NCBI GenBank assembly: GCA_964607915.1
Contig: CAZSMU010000032.1
Coordinates: 1 to 29,944, forward strand
Direction: 5' to 3'
Source of the DNA: JADJPL01 sp964607915
GTDB taxonomy: Bacteria; Bacteroidota; Bacteroidia; Chitinophagales; Saprospiraceae
Length of the DNA stretch: 29,944 nt
This document shows, piece after piece, positions 6,608-14,383 of the stretch. Below the pieces are notes generated by a model, which saw nothing but the letters and a program-made list of their open reading frames with translations, did no database searches and was not told the DNA's origin. A program made the position numbers and the translations under genes. Numbering within the stretch: the stretch's first letter is position 1; each line of letters opens with the position of its first letter.

Positions 6608-7414
6608 TTGTACCCCCTCTTTTGGGGGAATATTGGTTTCGCAGCGGGTTTGGGCGGCATCCGACTTCTCTTGCTCTCCCGTTTCCGAGTAGGCTTGGGC
6701 GAGAAGGCAGAAGGCTTCGGTGCGCTCGGGATCCAGGGCGATGGCTTTTTCCAGTCGGGCAATGGCCTTTTCATACTGACCGGTGCGCAAGGCGAGACGG
6801 CCCAGGTGAAAGAGGACCCCCGGTTGGTTCGGAAAGGTTTTGTCCAGATCGACGAGCATCAAAATCCCTTTCATCGGATTGTCCTGTGGCGGACGGTCGG
6901 TATAAATCAAAGCCAGGTTGATTTTGTGCGACAACTCTTCCGGCTCCAGGGAGATTGCATTTTCAAAAGCTTGAACAGCACGGCCAGTACAATACGCTTT
7001 GGTTTTTTCGGCTTCGCTCCGCTGAATCCCGATAGCATACGTAGCCCCGGCAATGCCCCAGCTCTCGCCCGTCTGAAGGGTTTCAGCAATTTGCTGAGCG
7101 TAATAACCGGATATACCATATCCGCCCTCTTCAAACCACTGGCCGGAAAGCTGCTCCAGTAACTTGATCCTTGAGCGGTCATCCGCAGGCAGTTGCTCCA
7201 GGGAACGTTCGATTTCCTCGAAAGAAGCTACCCTTGTAGCGGAAAGATTTTCTTTGGCTTCGGCCAAAAGCACGTTTATGTCCGTCTGTTCAATAGAAAA
7301 GGACCTGGACTTTTCCAGGTCTTTAAACGTTCGGGGCACCGTTTCACAACCTGCGTACATGCCCAGTGTCAGAGCAATTGCTGAACCGATAAAACCGATT
7401 TGGAGCCTGGTCAT
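6605..7414 (-). CDS. Tetratricopeptide-repeat lipoprotein
   Basis: A 269-residue protein with a signal sequence ending in a lipobox (LTLGMYAGC, Cys23), so probably anchored in an envelope membrane facing the periplasm. The second half contains TPR-type helices, clearest in GVLFHLGRLALRTGQYEKAI then ARLEKAIALDPERTEAFCLL, plus an earlier unit around residues 140-175. TPRs mediate protein contacts; no catalytic motif is present. It lies 25 nt downstream of the HU gene on the same strand. HU, TPR protein and RNase G in this order is a recurrent Bacteroidota arrangement as I recall it. The stop codon lies in the end of a degenerate palindromic element. The exact partner or role is unknown. Confidence 0.85.
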   Translation of the reverse strand: MTRLQIGFIGSAIALTLGMYAGCETVPRTFKDLEKSRSFSIEQTDINVLLAEAKENLSATRVASFEEIERSLEQLPADDRSRIKLLEQLSGQWFEEGGYGISGYYAQQIAETLQTGESWGIAGATYAIGIQRSEAEKTKAYCTGRAVQAFENAISLEPEELSHKINLALIYTDRPPQDNPMKGILMLVDLDKTFPNQPGVLFHLGRLALRTGQYEKAIARLEKAIALDPERTEAFCLLAQAYSETGEQEKSDAAQTRCETNIPPKEGVQ

Positions 7415-7439
7415 GTAGATGGTTTAGATTGTGGAGATA

Positions 7440-7760
7440 CTACTCGTCGTCCTCGTCGCTCGAATCCTTAGGCATCGAGAAGACCTGGCTTTTGACCTGC
7501 TCAACGAATACTTTGGCGGGCTTGAACGAAGGGATGAAGTGTTCAGGGATCTCAATGGCTTCGTTCTTTTTGATATGCCGACCTATTTTCTTTGCCCTGC
7601 GCTTGATGACGAAACTGCCGAAACCCCGAATGTAAACGTTTTCCCCATGGGAAAGAGAACCCTTCACTTCTTTGAAGAACTCTTCCAGAGCGACCAGCAC
7701 ATCTACCTTAGGAACCCCCGTCTTTTCGGATATCGCGGCAACGAGATCAGCTTTTCTCAT
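7440..7760 (-). CDS. HU/IHF family DNA-binding protein
   Basis: A 106-residue nucleoid protein that binds and bends DNA as a dimer. The HU fold is visible throughout: MRKADLVAAISEKTGVPKVDV (helix-turn-helix dimer part), the ENVYIRGFGSFVIKRR beta-sheet, the DNA-binding arm GRHIKKNEAIEIPEHFIPSF, and the closing KPAKVFVEQV. The arm tip has IPEH where classical HU has the intercalating proline, so Pro is retained. The C-terminus carries an extra acidic tail (DSSDEDDE) absent from minimal HU proteins. It is the first gene of the minus-strand block with the TPR protein. I see no perfect -7 box in the AT-rich 7761-7860 leader. Confidence 0.95.
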   Translation of the reverse strand: MRKADLVAAISEKTGVPKVDVLVALEEFFKEVKGSLSHGENVYIRGFGSFVIKRRAKKIGRHIKKNEAIEIPEHFIPSFKPAKVFVEQVKSQVFSMPKDSSDEDDE

Positions 7761-7939
7761 CGTTATGTATTTGGTTTATAGACAATTATGATTTAAATCG
7801 ACATTTTAAAGAATTGCAAATTTCTGAATTTTTTGGATAATACTAAAGAAAACGTAAAAATTCTTTTTTGATTCGGGTTAATATTCAAATGATTAGGAAA
7901 ATGAGGGGTATGAGGGCACTTTGGGGATGCCCGCATAGG

Positions 7940-8042
7940 CCTTGTTAGCCTGTAGTTGGCCTTGTCGCGAGGGCTCGGCAAGGTGGGTGAAAAGGGCCTT
8001 TTTGACCCCTTGCGGATTCCCCTCGCGACAAGTCTAACAAGG
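7940..8042 (+). repeat. Palindromic interspersed element, copy B
   Basis: The inner arms CTTGTCGCGAGGG (7961-7973) and its exact reverse complement (8020-8032) are perfect. Outer arms CCTTGTTAG (7940-7948) and CTAACAAGG (8034-8042) are also perfect, but a 12-nt insertion (CCTGTAGTTGGC) separates the two left segments. Both arms share TCGCGA where most copies have TTGCGA, again a paired change. The right half has the family core GGGCCTTTTTGACCCCTTG. It lies between the divergent HU and yicC genes. Confidence 0.8.
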
Positions 8043-8113
8043 GTGTGATTCAAAATATCGCTGTCTATCCGGAAAACATTCGGGAAATACACCATTACTG
8101 CGGCATTTTGAAT

Positions 8114-8166
8114 TACGCCCTCTAATAAGTTTGCCTATATTTAACGGCGCAAACCGAAAGGGCGTA
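8114..8166 (+). promoter_or_regulatory. Nested palindromic promoter/leader of yicC
   Basis: TACGCCCT (8114-8121) pairs with AGGGCGTA (8159-8166), and inside it GTTTGC (8129-8134) pairs with GCAAAC (8149-8154). A perfect Bacteroidota -7 box TAAGTTTG lies at 8126-8133, within the palindrome. If that box is used, transcription starts around 8140 and the leader is about 80 nt. The symmetric layout could be an operator or a leader hairpin. Confidence 0.4.
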
Positions 8167-8217
8167 TTGCGCGTTGAAATACCATTTGCCATTCCACTAT
8201 AAAATCAATGGATTCCC

Positions 8218-9093
8218 ATGCTATTTTCCATGACCGGTTTTGGCCGGGTTAGCAAATCGCTGCATAATAAAAACTTCACCATAGAGATACGCTCTCTCAA
8301 CAGCAAGTTTACCGATATCCGGATCAAGACGCCGCAGGTGTACCGGGAAAAGGAACACGAAATCCGGCGCATCCTGAGCGATCGCCTGGAGCGGGGAAAA
8401 ATAGAATTTACCCTGGATATACAGGATATGCAGGCCGATGACGCCCCCGCCATCAATGGGCCTCTTTTCCGGAAATACTATCAGGAAATCAAGGCGTTGA
8501 TGGATGAACTCACCATCGCCCCCGGCGATATCGTCCAGTCTGTACTCCAACTGCCCGATGTCGTGGCCAACGTGCGGGGGGCGGTCAGCGAAGAGGAATG
8601 GACCGTCGTACAACAGTTGATGGGCGACGCAATCGCAGCCTTCGAGCAATTCCGGCAAGTAGAAGGCGCCGTAATCGAAAAGGATATGCTCCACCGAATA
8701 GCCATTATCCGCGAAAAACTGCTCGAAGTAGCTCCTTTCGAGATGGAGCGCGTGGATAAGCTCCGTCAAAGAATCTACCAAAATCTGGAAGAGTATCTCG
8801 GCAGAGATAAGGTGGATGAAAACCGGTTCGAGCAGGAGATTTTGTTCTACCTGGAAAAAATCGATATCTCCGAGGAAAAATTGCGACTCGGACAGCATTG
8901 CCAGTACTATCTGGACGAACTGGGGGTGAACGCTTCCCAAAAGGGTAGAAAACTGGCATTCATAGCCCAGGAAATCGGCCGGGAAATCAACACCCTGGGC
9001 GCCAAGGCCTACTCTTCGGAAATCCAAAAGAGGGTGGTGGTGATGAAAGACGAATTAGAGAAAATCAAAGAGCAAATTGCAAATTGCCTGTAA
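8218..9093 (+). CDS. yicC: YicC/YloC family endoribonuclease
   Basis: A 291-residue member of the YicC family, which in E. coli has been reported as an endoribonuclease involved in small-RNA turnover. The N-terminus MLFSMTGFGRVSK then EIRSLNSKFTDIRIKTP is the classic YicC_N opening. The C-terminal DUF1732 region ends with RKLAFIAQEIGREINTLGAK and KDELEKIKEQIANCL. The family-typical EQEILFYLEKIDISEEKLRL precedes it. The ATG at 8218 gives the conserved start. It heads a tight operon, with gmk starting 3 nt after its stop. yicC-gmk adjacency is widespread in bacteria, which supports the call. Confidence 0.95.
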   Translation: MLFSMTGFGRVSKSLHNKNFTIEIRSLNSKFTDIRIKTPQVYREKEHEIRRILSDRLERGKIEFTLDIQDMQADDAPAINGPLFRKYYQEIKALMDELTIAPGDIVQSVLQLPDVVANVRGAVSEEEWTVVQQLMGDAIAAFEQFRQVEGAVIEKDMLHRIAIIREKLLEVAPFEMERVDKLRQRIYQNLEEYLGRDKVDENRFEQEILFYLEKIDISEEKLRLGQHCQYYLDELGVNASQKGRKLAFIAQEIGREINTLGAKAYSSEIQKRVVVMKDELEKIKEQIANCL

Positions 9094-9096
9094 ACC

Positions 9097-9663
9097 ATGC
9101 GAAAACTCGTTCTCTTCGCCGCTCCCTCCGGGGCGGGGAAAACCACTATAGTTCGGCGCCTACTGGAAATTTTTGATCAGCTCTCCTTCTCCGTATCTGC
9201 TACTACCCGATCCTGCCGCGCCTACGAAACAGAAGGCAAAGACTACTACTTCCTGGACCCTCCTGCCTTCAAAGAGCGAGTGGAAGCCGGCGATTTCGTG
9301 GAATGGGAGGAGGTGTACCCCGGTACATTCTACGGTACGCTGAAAAGCGAGCTGGAGCGCCTCTGGGCTCTGGGAAAGGATATCGTATTCGATGTGGACG
9401 TGCAGGGAGCCCTTCGTATCAAGGAGGCTTATCCCGAAAACAGCCTGGCTATTTTTGTCAAACCACCTTCTAAAGAGGTTTTGTTCCAGCGCCTGGAAGG
9501 CAGGAAGACAGAAAGTCCGAAAACATTGCAGGAAAGAATGGCAAAAGCAGAAGAAGAGCTCAAATTTGAAAACAAATTTGACTATGTGCTGGTTAATGAT
9601 GCATTGGATGAAGCAGTGCTGGAAGCAGAACAGGTAGTCCGCAACTGGCTCGCTCCCTCCTGA
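9097..9663 (+). CDS. gmk: Guanylate kinase
   Basis: A 188-residue enzyme that phosphorylates GMP to GDP with ATP, in the cytoplasm. The P-loop APSGAGKTT is at residues 9-17. The GMP-binding region SVSATTRSCRAYETEGKDYYFL follows, then the EWEEVYPGTFYGTLKS segment and FDVDVQGALRIK. Length is slightly short but normal for the family. Arg is retained in TTR and RRL positions expected for nucleotide contacts. It is translationally close to yicC (3-nt spacing) and followed by apaG after 23 nt. Confidence 0.97.
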   Translation: MRKLVLFAAPSGAGKTTIVRRLLEIFDQLSFSVSATTRSCRAYETEGKDYYFLDPPAFKERVEAGDFVEWEEVYPGTFYGTLKSELERLWALGKDIVFDVDVQGALRIKEAYPENSLAIFVKPPSKEVLFQRLEGRKTESPKTLQERMAKAEEELKFENKFDYVLVNDALDEAVLEAEQVVRNWLAPS

Positions 9664-9686
9664 TTAAAACAGACATCCAGGGTATC

Positions 9687-10073
9687 ATGGAAAGTATGAC
9701 CACGAACGGCATTCAGGTCCGGGTTGAGTGTTCTTATCAGCCCAACTATTCCAATCCTTTGGAGCATAAGTTTATTTACGCATACCGCATCACCATCGAG
9801 AACCTAAGCGACGCAACCGTGCAACTCCTGAGACGGCACTGGCATATCCATGAATCAACCGGGGTCGTTCGCGAAATCGAAGGGGAAGGCGTTATCGGCC
9901 GACAGCCAGTCCTCAATGCAGGAGAGACTCATCAGTACGTCTCCTGGACACACCTTCAAACCGGCATCGGCAAAATGAAGGGTGCATATCAAATGCTGAA
10001 CTGTGATACAGGGGATACCTTCTCTGTGTCTATACCCGAATTTCAACTGGTCGCCCCTTTTCTCCTGAACTAA
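9687..10073 (+). CDS. apaG: ApaG domain protein
   Basis: A 128-residue ApaG protein with a fibronectin III-like fold. It was named from the E. coli apa region and linked there to cobalt resistance and magnesium efflux; its biochemical role remains unclear. The conserved core is visible in FIYAYRITIENLSDATVQLL, RRHWHIHESTG, the glycine-rich GEGVIGRQP, and GETHQYVSWTHLQTGIGKMKGAY. Either ATG 9687 or ATG 9696 could be the start; the family core begins near the second. It is 23 nt after gmk and 19 nt before the TonB receptor gene, so read-through into the receptor operon is possible. Confidence 0.92.
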   Translation: MESMTTNGIQVRVECSYQPNYSNPLEHKFIYAYRITIENLSDATVQLLRRHWHIHESTGVVREIEGEGVIGRQPVLNAGETHQYVSWTHLQTGIGKMKGAYQMLNCDTGDTFSVSIPEFQLVAPFLLN

Positions 10074-10092
10074 GGGCACACTCCACCACATT

Positions 10093-12441
10093 ATGAAAAA
10101 TTGGTCTATAGCTATTGCTCTGGTCCTCTGGACCGGCCCGTTCCTGTTTGCGCAACAAGTATATCGCCTCAGCGGTATTATTCGGTCATCCGAAGACGGG
10201 GAAACGCTGCCGGGGGTATCCGTGCTTTTACCTGCGTCCGGCGCGGGTACCAGCTCAAATGAATATGGCTTTTATTCCCTTACGGTGCCGGCAGGCGACT
10301 CGGTAGAGGTATCCTTCAGCTTCGTCGGGTTCCAATCCCTGGTGAAGCGCCTGTTGCTCCGCTCTGACCTGCGGCTCGACATTGACCTGACTCCGGGCGT
10401 GGAACTGGAAGCAGTGGATGTGGTAGCCGACGGGTTCAGGGAAGTGTTTGAGAGTACCCAGATGAGCACGGAAGTGCTAAGTGCCAAAGAGGTGAAAATG
10501 ATTCCGGTGTTGCTGGGTGAAACCGATATTCTGAAAGCTATCCAGCTAAAGCCCGGCATTCCCTCGGGCGGAGAAGGGGTTTCCGGTATTTTTGTGCGGG
10601 GCGGAGGCAGCGACCAGAACCTCATTGTTCTGGATGAGGCGGTCGTCTATAACCCCAGTCATCTCTTCGGGTTTTTCAGCACGTTCAATACCGATGCTGT
10701 AAAAGACTTGAAACTGTATAAAGGGGGCTTCCCCGCGCAGTACGGTGGCCGCCTATCCTCGGTCATTGATGTACGCCTGCAAGATGGCAACAACCAGCGC
10801 TTTTCCGGGGCCGGCGGCATCGGGTTGCTGGCATCCCGGCTCACCCTGGAAGGGCCCATCCAAAAAGACCGTTCCTCCTTTATGGTGTCGGGCCGGAGAA
10901 CCTATGTGGATTTGTTTACCCGCGGTATCAACGAGGCCCAGGCAAGAAACAATTCGGATGCCAACCCGATACCCAATTATTACTTTTACGATCTGAATGG
11001 CAAAGTCAATCTTCATCTGGGAGAAAAGGATCGCCTGTATATAAGTGCATATTTCGGCCGGGATCGCTTCAGCTTCCCCGGGGAGGATTTTGCCTTTAAC
11101 TTCGACTGGGGCAATGCTACGGGTACCATGCGCTGGAACCATGTTTTTTCACCCCGTCTTTTTTCCAACACAACGGTTACGTTCTCGGACTATCAGTACG
11201 AAATCGGAAACGACCTCACTGGATTCAGTTCCAGTCTGGGGTCGCGCATACAGGATGTCAGCGGTAAAACGGACTTCTACTACGCGCTGAACAATACCCA
11301 TCAAATTCGCTTTGGCGCGCAGGCTATACGGCATGTTTTTACGGTAGGACGCCTCCGGGCAGGCAGCGACGACGGGGCCGTGTCGTTTTCGGCAGGCCGG
11401 GACTACCAGTCGCTGGAATGGGGGGGATATCTTTCAGACGATTGGACGGTATCCGACCGGCTTTCCTTTCAGGGTGGGCTTCGGTTGAGCGGATTCCTGA
11501 CGGATGGAAAAAGCTATGCCGGACTCGAACCGCGTTTCTCGGGACGCTTTCAGCTTTCCGACAAGGCGGTGCTAAAGGCGAGCTATGCGCGGATGTACCA
11601 ATACCTGCACCTCGTGGCCAATGCAGGGGTCGCGTTGCCGACAGACGTCTGGTTCCCGTCCACAGAAAGGGTACGCCCGCAATCCTCCGAACAAGTAGCC
11701 CTGGGACTGACCTTTCTCCCTGCCCCCGGTTGGCAGTTGGAATTTGAAACCTACTATAAAAGGATGGATCGCCAATTGGAGTTTGTAGATGGAGCGCAGT
11801 TGTTTGTGAACGATAACCTGGAAAATGAATTTGCCATCGGACAGGGCAGGGCGTATGGTGCAGAATTTAGTATCGAACGCAAACAAGGCCCGCTGACCGG
11901 TTGGATCGGATATACCCTGGCGAGGGTCTTCCGGGAAAATTTCAGCCCCCTGGACCCAAAGCGCGTCTTTTTGCAGCAGGGTGCTTTCTCCCCCATCTAC
12001 GATCGCCGACACAACTTGTCGGTCGTGCTATTCTGGGAAATCAACCGGAGGTGGACGGCGTCGGGAACCTTCGTCTATGGCTCAGGCGACCTGCGCTGGC
12101 TGCCCTCCGGACGTTTTACTTTCCAGGATGTGGCCGGGTCAACGAGCCAGTCGGTAGTTCCCGTATATGAGAACCGCAATAATTTCCGACTGCCGGACTA
12201 TCATCGTCTGGACCTGGGGCTGAGTTGTCGGTTCTTTCCGAAATGGGGGGAAAGCGACCTGACGCTCAGTATCGTGAATGCATACGATCGGCGGAACGTA
12301 TTTTTCATATATCTGGACCCTGTATTCGCAGAGGATCAAGACGACAACGGAGTCGGCTTGAATGTGCCTCTGGGGGTTAAGGCAAAGCAGGTGTCTTTGT
12401 TCCCAATCCTCCCCGCGTTTACCTGGAATTTTAAATTTTAA
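10093..12441 (+). CDS. TonB-dependent receptor with carboxypeptidase-regulatory-like domain
   Basis: A 782-residue outer-membrane transporter. A signal peptide (WSIAIALVLWTGPFLFAQQ) is followed by a beta-sandwich CarboxypepD_reg-like domain (YRLSGIIRSSEDGETLPGVSV, about residues 22-105). The plug domain comes next (about 120-235, with IFVRGGGSDQNLIVLDEAVVY and GGFPAQYGGRLSSVIDVR). The rest is a beta-barrel rich in alternating aromatic residues, ending FTWNFKF. The C-terminal Phe is the usual signal for outer-membrane insertion. The substrate cannot be read from the sequence. The DUF4249 lipoprotein gene starts 11 nt downstream, the standard partner arrangement for this receptor class. I see no SusD-type gene. 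Confidence 0.95.
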   Translation: MKNWSIAIALVLWTGPFLFAQQVYRLSGIIRSSEDGETLPGVSVLLPASGAGTSSNEYGFYSLTVPAGDSVEVSFSFVGFQSLVKRLLLRSDLRLDIDLTPGVELEAVDVVADGFREVFESTQMSTEVLSAKEVKMIPVLLGETDILKAIQLKPGIPSGGEGVSGIFVRGGGSDQNLIVLDEAVVYNPSHLFGFFSTFNTDAVKDLKLYKGGFPAQYGGRLSSVIDVRLQDGNNQRFSGAGGIGLLASRLTLEGPIQKDRSSFMVSGRRTYVDLFTRGINEAQARNNSDANPIPNYYFYDLNGKVNLHLGEKDRLYISAYFGRDRFSFPGEDFAFNFDWGNATGTMRWNHVFSPRLFSNTTVTFSDYQYEIGNDLTGFSSSLGSRIQDVSGKTDFYYALNNTHQIRFGAQAIRHVFTVGRLRAGSDDGAVSFSAGRDYQSLEWGGYLSDDWTVSDRLSFQGGLRLSGFLTDGKSYAGLEPRFSGRFQLSDKAVLKASYARMYQYLHLVANAGVALPTDVWFPSTERVRPQSSEQVALGLTFLPAPGWQLEFETYYKRMDRQLEFVDGAQLFVNDNLENEFAIGQGRAYGAEFSIERKQGPLTGWIGYTLARVFRENFSPLDPKRVFLQQGAFSPIYDRRHNLSVVLFWEINRRWTASGTFVYGSGDLRWLPSGRFTFQDVAGSTSQSVVPVYENRNNFRLPDYHRLDLGLSCRFFPKWGESDLTLSIVNAYDRRNVFFIYLDPVFAEDQDDNGVGLNVPLGVKAKQVSLFPILPAFTWNFKF

Positions 12442-12452
12442 AACGAAGTGCT

Positions 12453-13307
12453 ATGAGAACGGGCTTCTGGAAGCAGTCGCTTTGGCTGTTGCTGCCTTTG
12501 TTGGTTGCGTGCAACCTGGAAAAAGAAATCGAAATCGAACTCCCGGAGTACGGGGGCCAGATCGCTTTGGAATGTTATCTGGAACCGGGGAAACCGTATC
12601 GCCTCACCCTTACCCGCAGCACGGCTTATTTCGACCTGTTGCCGGGCAAACCGGATAGTGTATTGGCATACTTGCAGGGGATTTTGGTCAACGGGGCACA
12701 AGTCAGTATCCGGCAGGGCAACAAGACGATCAAACTGACTAACCGCCTGGGCGTAGATCCGGAGAGCCAGCGCTTTTACAACTATCTCTCCCCGGAGACA
12801 GTGCCCCTGGACACCACCCAGGCGTTTTACCTCGATATCCTGACGGCCGACGGAAGAACAATAGAAGCCAGTGCGCGTATTCCGGTACGGGTAGGTATAG
12901 ACAGCGTAGTGGTAGAGTTCAAAGAAAAAGATACCTTGGCAAGGGCTTTGACCTATTTTACCGACCGACCAGGCGAGGTGAACTACTATCGCAGGGTATT
13001 GCACCGAGGCAACCTGAATCGTATTCCCGAACAGGATTTCTCGTCTGACGACCGTTTTGTACAGGACGTATTTGTCTTTGGTACCGGCTATGATTTTGCA
13101 GAAGGGGATACGCTCATCAATACGATTTACCACCTTGAAGAGCCTTATTTTCGGTATCTGCAAAGTGTACAGGGCGCTGTTTCTTCCAATGGAAACCCTT
13201 TTGCCCAGCCCAGTACGATTTTATCCAACCTCAAGGGCACCGCCAACGCGATAGGCATATTTACCGGTCTGCGATACGACCGAGTCTTTACCATCGTGAA
13301 ACGATAA
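12453..13307 (+). CDS. DUF4249 family lipoprotein
   Basis: A 284-residue lipoprotein. The signal sequence ends in a lipobox (LLPLLVAC, Cys20). The mature start (EIELPEYGGQIALECYLEPGKPYRLTLTRS) is typical of DUF4249 proteins, a Bacteroidota family encoded beside TonB-dependent receptors. By analogy with SusD-like partners it may sit on the outer membrane as an accessory to the receptor, but no function is established that I know of. At 284 residues it is at the short end of what I expect. It shares an operon with the receptor (11-nt spacing) and is followed by a strong bidirectional terminator. Confidence 0.88.
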   Translation: MRTGFWKQSLWLLLPLLVACNLEKEIEIELPEYGGQIALECYLEPGKPYRLTLTRSTAYFDLLPGKPDSVLAYLQGILVNGAQVSIRQGNKTIKLTNRLGVDPESQRFYNYLSPETVPLDTTQAFYLDILTADGRTIEASARIPVRVGIDSVVVEFKEKDTLARALTYFTDRPGEVNYYRRVLHRGNLNRIPEQDFSSDDRFVQDVFVFGTGYDFAEGDTLINTIYHLEEPYFRYLQSVQGAVSSNGNPFAQPSTILSNLKGTANAIGIFTGLRYDRVFTIVKR

Positions 13308-13313
13308 GAAGAG

Positions 13314-13378
13314 GTTCGTACAAGGCAAAAAAAAGCCGGTCCATCTTTTGGACCGGCTTTTTTTTGCCTTGTACGAAC
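13314..13378. terminator. Bidirectional intrinsic terminator with a 30-bp perfect stem
   Basis: The two 30-nt arms, 13314-13343 and 13349-13378, are exact reverse complements separated by a 5-nt loop (TCTTT). The core GCCGGTCCA/TGGACCGGC stem is followed on each strand by eight T residues, so it can end transcription of the DUF4249 gene (+) and the OmpA-family gene (-). Beyond the T/A tracts the pairing continues perfectly for another 13 bp (GTTCGTACAAGGC), which is more than termination requires. Confidence 0.92.
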
Positions 13379-13395
13379 TTTACAAGGGAGGGCGC

Positions 13396-14166
13396 TTAAT
13401 TTTTCTTAGCAGCGTCCATGATGCTTTTGAGGGCGGGATCGATTTTTACTTCCGTACGGCGGTTTTGAGCTTTGCCATCTTTGGAGGTATTCTCTGCTTT
13501 GGGCATGGTGTCGCCACGGCCGGCTACAGAAACTTGGCTCGGGGAAGCACCTTTCTTTACCAGTTCGCGAACTACGGCTAAGGCACGGCGTGCGGAGAGT
13601 TCCCAGTTGTCCTGATACGAAGCGCCGGGGTTGACTTTCACGTTATCCGTGTGGCCTTCGATCTGGATTTTGACGGCGGGATTGTTCTTCAGCGTCATGG
13701 CGAGCTCTGCAAGGGCCTGCTTTTCAGCCTTGGTGAGGCTGTAAGAGCCGCTGCGGTAGTTGATCGGAGAGGTCATTACGTAGAATGAACCGTTCCGTTC
13801 TTCCAGCTTCAGGCCGCTTTTTTCGTACGCTGCAAAGATGCCGTTGATTTCATCCTTAATTTTATTGAGTTCTGCCTGGGTCATGTTCAGTTTTTCCTGA
13901 ACAGAGCTCATCTGGCCGCGCGTGGCGTCCAAATCTTTGCGCAGGCTGGAAAGTTCCCCATTGAGGCGGGTCTTTTCGGCTTCCATTTCAGATTTGAGGG
14001 TGCTGTTGTCCTGTTCGAGGGCCTTCACGCGCTTTTGGGTATCGGCGAGGGCAGCATCGCTCTGCTGTTTGCTGGCAGCCAGCTCATCGTATTTTTTCTT
14101 GGAAACACAAGAGGAGACAAGGCCCAGGGAAAGCAGTACTATCAGCGATTTGAGTACGAGACGCAT
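13396..14166 (-). CDS. OmpA family lipoprotein
   Basis: A 256-residue envelope protein. The signal peptide ends at a lipobox (LGLVSSC, Cys20). A coiled coil of about 90 residues follows (ALADTQKRVKALEQDNSTLK through AELNKIKDEI). The C-terminal OmpA/MotB-type domain (about 125-245) binds peptidoglycan: IQIEGHTDNVK carries the Asp and NWELSARRA the Arg that contact diaminopimelate in this family, and VAGRGDTMPKAENTSKDGKAQNRRTEV closes it. It presumably tethers the outer membrane to the cell wall. It is a single gene bounded by the bidirectional terminator, with a good -7 box 82 nt upstream and a palindromic element just beyond. Confidence 0.93.
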   Translation of the reverse strand: MRLVLKSLIVLLSLGLVSSCVSKKKYDELAASKQQSDAALADTQKRVKALEQDNSTLKSEMEAEKTRLNGELSSLRKDLDATRGQMSSVQEKLNMTQAELNKIKDEINGIFAAYEKSGLKLEERNGSFYVMTSPINYRSGSYSLTKAEKQALAELAMTLKNNPAVKIQIEGHTDNVKVNPGASYQDNWELSARRALAVVRELVKKGASPSQVSVAGRGDTMPKAENTSKDGKAQNRRTEVKIDPALKSIMDAAKKN

Positions 14167-14247
14167 GTTTGTAAAAATTTGATTAATGAAAATATTTTTG
14201 GCGTTTTTTTAATCCATTGCAAAACAATGTATATTTTCTGAATTATA

Positions 14248-14255
14248 CAAAGATA
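14248..14255 (-). promoter_or_regulatory. Candidate -7 box for the OmpA-family gene
   Basis: Reads TATCTTTG on the minus strand, a perfect TAnnTTTG. It implies a leader of about 70-75 nt, AT-rich. The expected -33 position falls in the end of palindromic element C (14268 onward), and no TTG is seen there at standard spacing. Confidence 0.5.
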
Positions 14256-14267
14256 ATACCAAAATTA

Positions 14268-14346
14268 TTAGAGTTGTCGCGAGGGGTCAGCGAGGAGGGA
14301 AAGGGCCTTTCTAATCCTTCGATGACTCCCCTCGCAACGAGTCTAA
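14268..14346 (+). repeat. Palindromic interspersed element, copy C (short form)
   Basis: Left end TTAGAGTTGTCGCGAGGGG (14268-14286), right end the near reverse complement of TTAGACTCGTTGCGAGGGG. The interior retains GTCAGCGAGGAGGGAAAGGGC and ATGACTCCCCTCGC. At 79 bp it is one of the shortest copies. It lies between the divergent OmpA-family and hydrolase genes, directly upstream of the OmpA -7 box. The right flank TAATGAG is shared with copy A. Confidence 0.85.
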
Positions 14347-14383
14347 TGAGCGTAAGCAGGGGTGCCTCCCTTCAAAAAGATGA

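Noticed and set aside
7793..8095. A 100-codon minus-strand ORF upstream of HU
   Set aside because: It runs through palindromic element B and AT-rich leader sequence and has no protein-like features.
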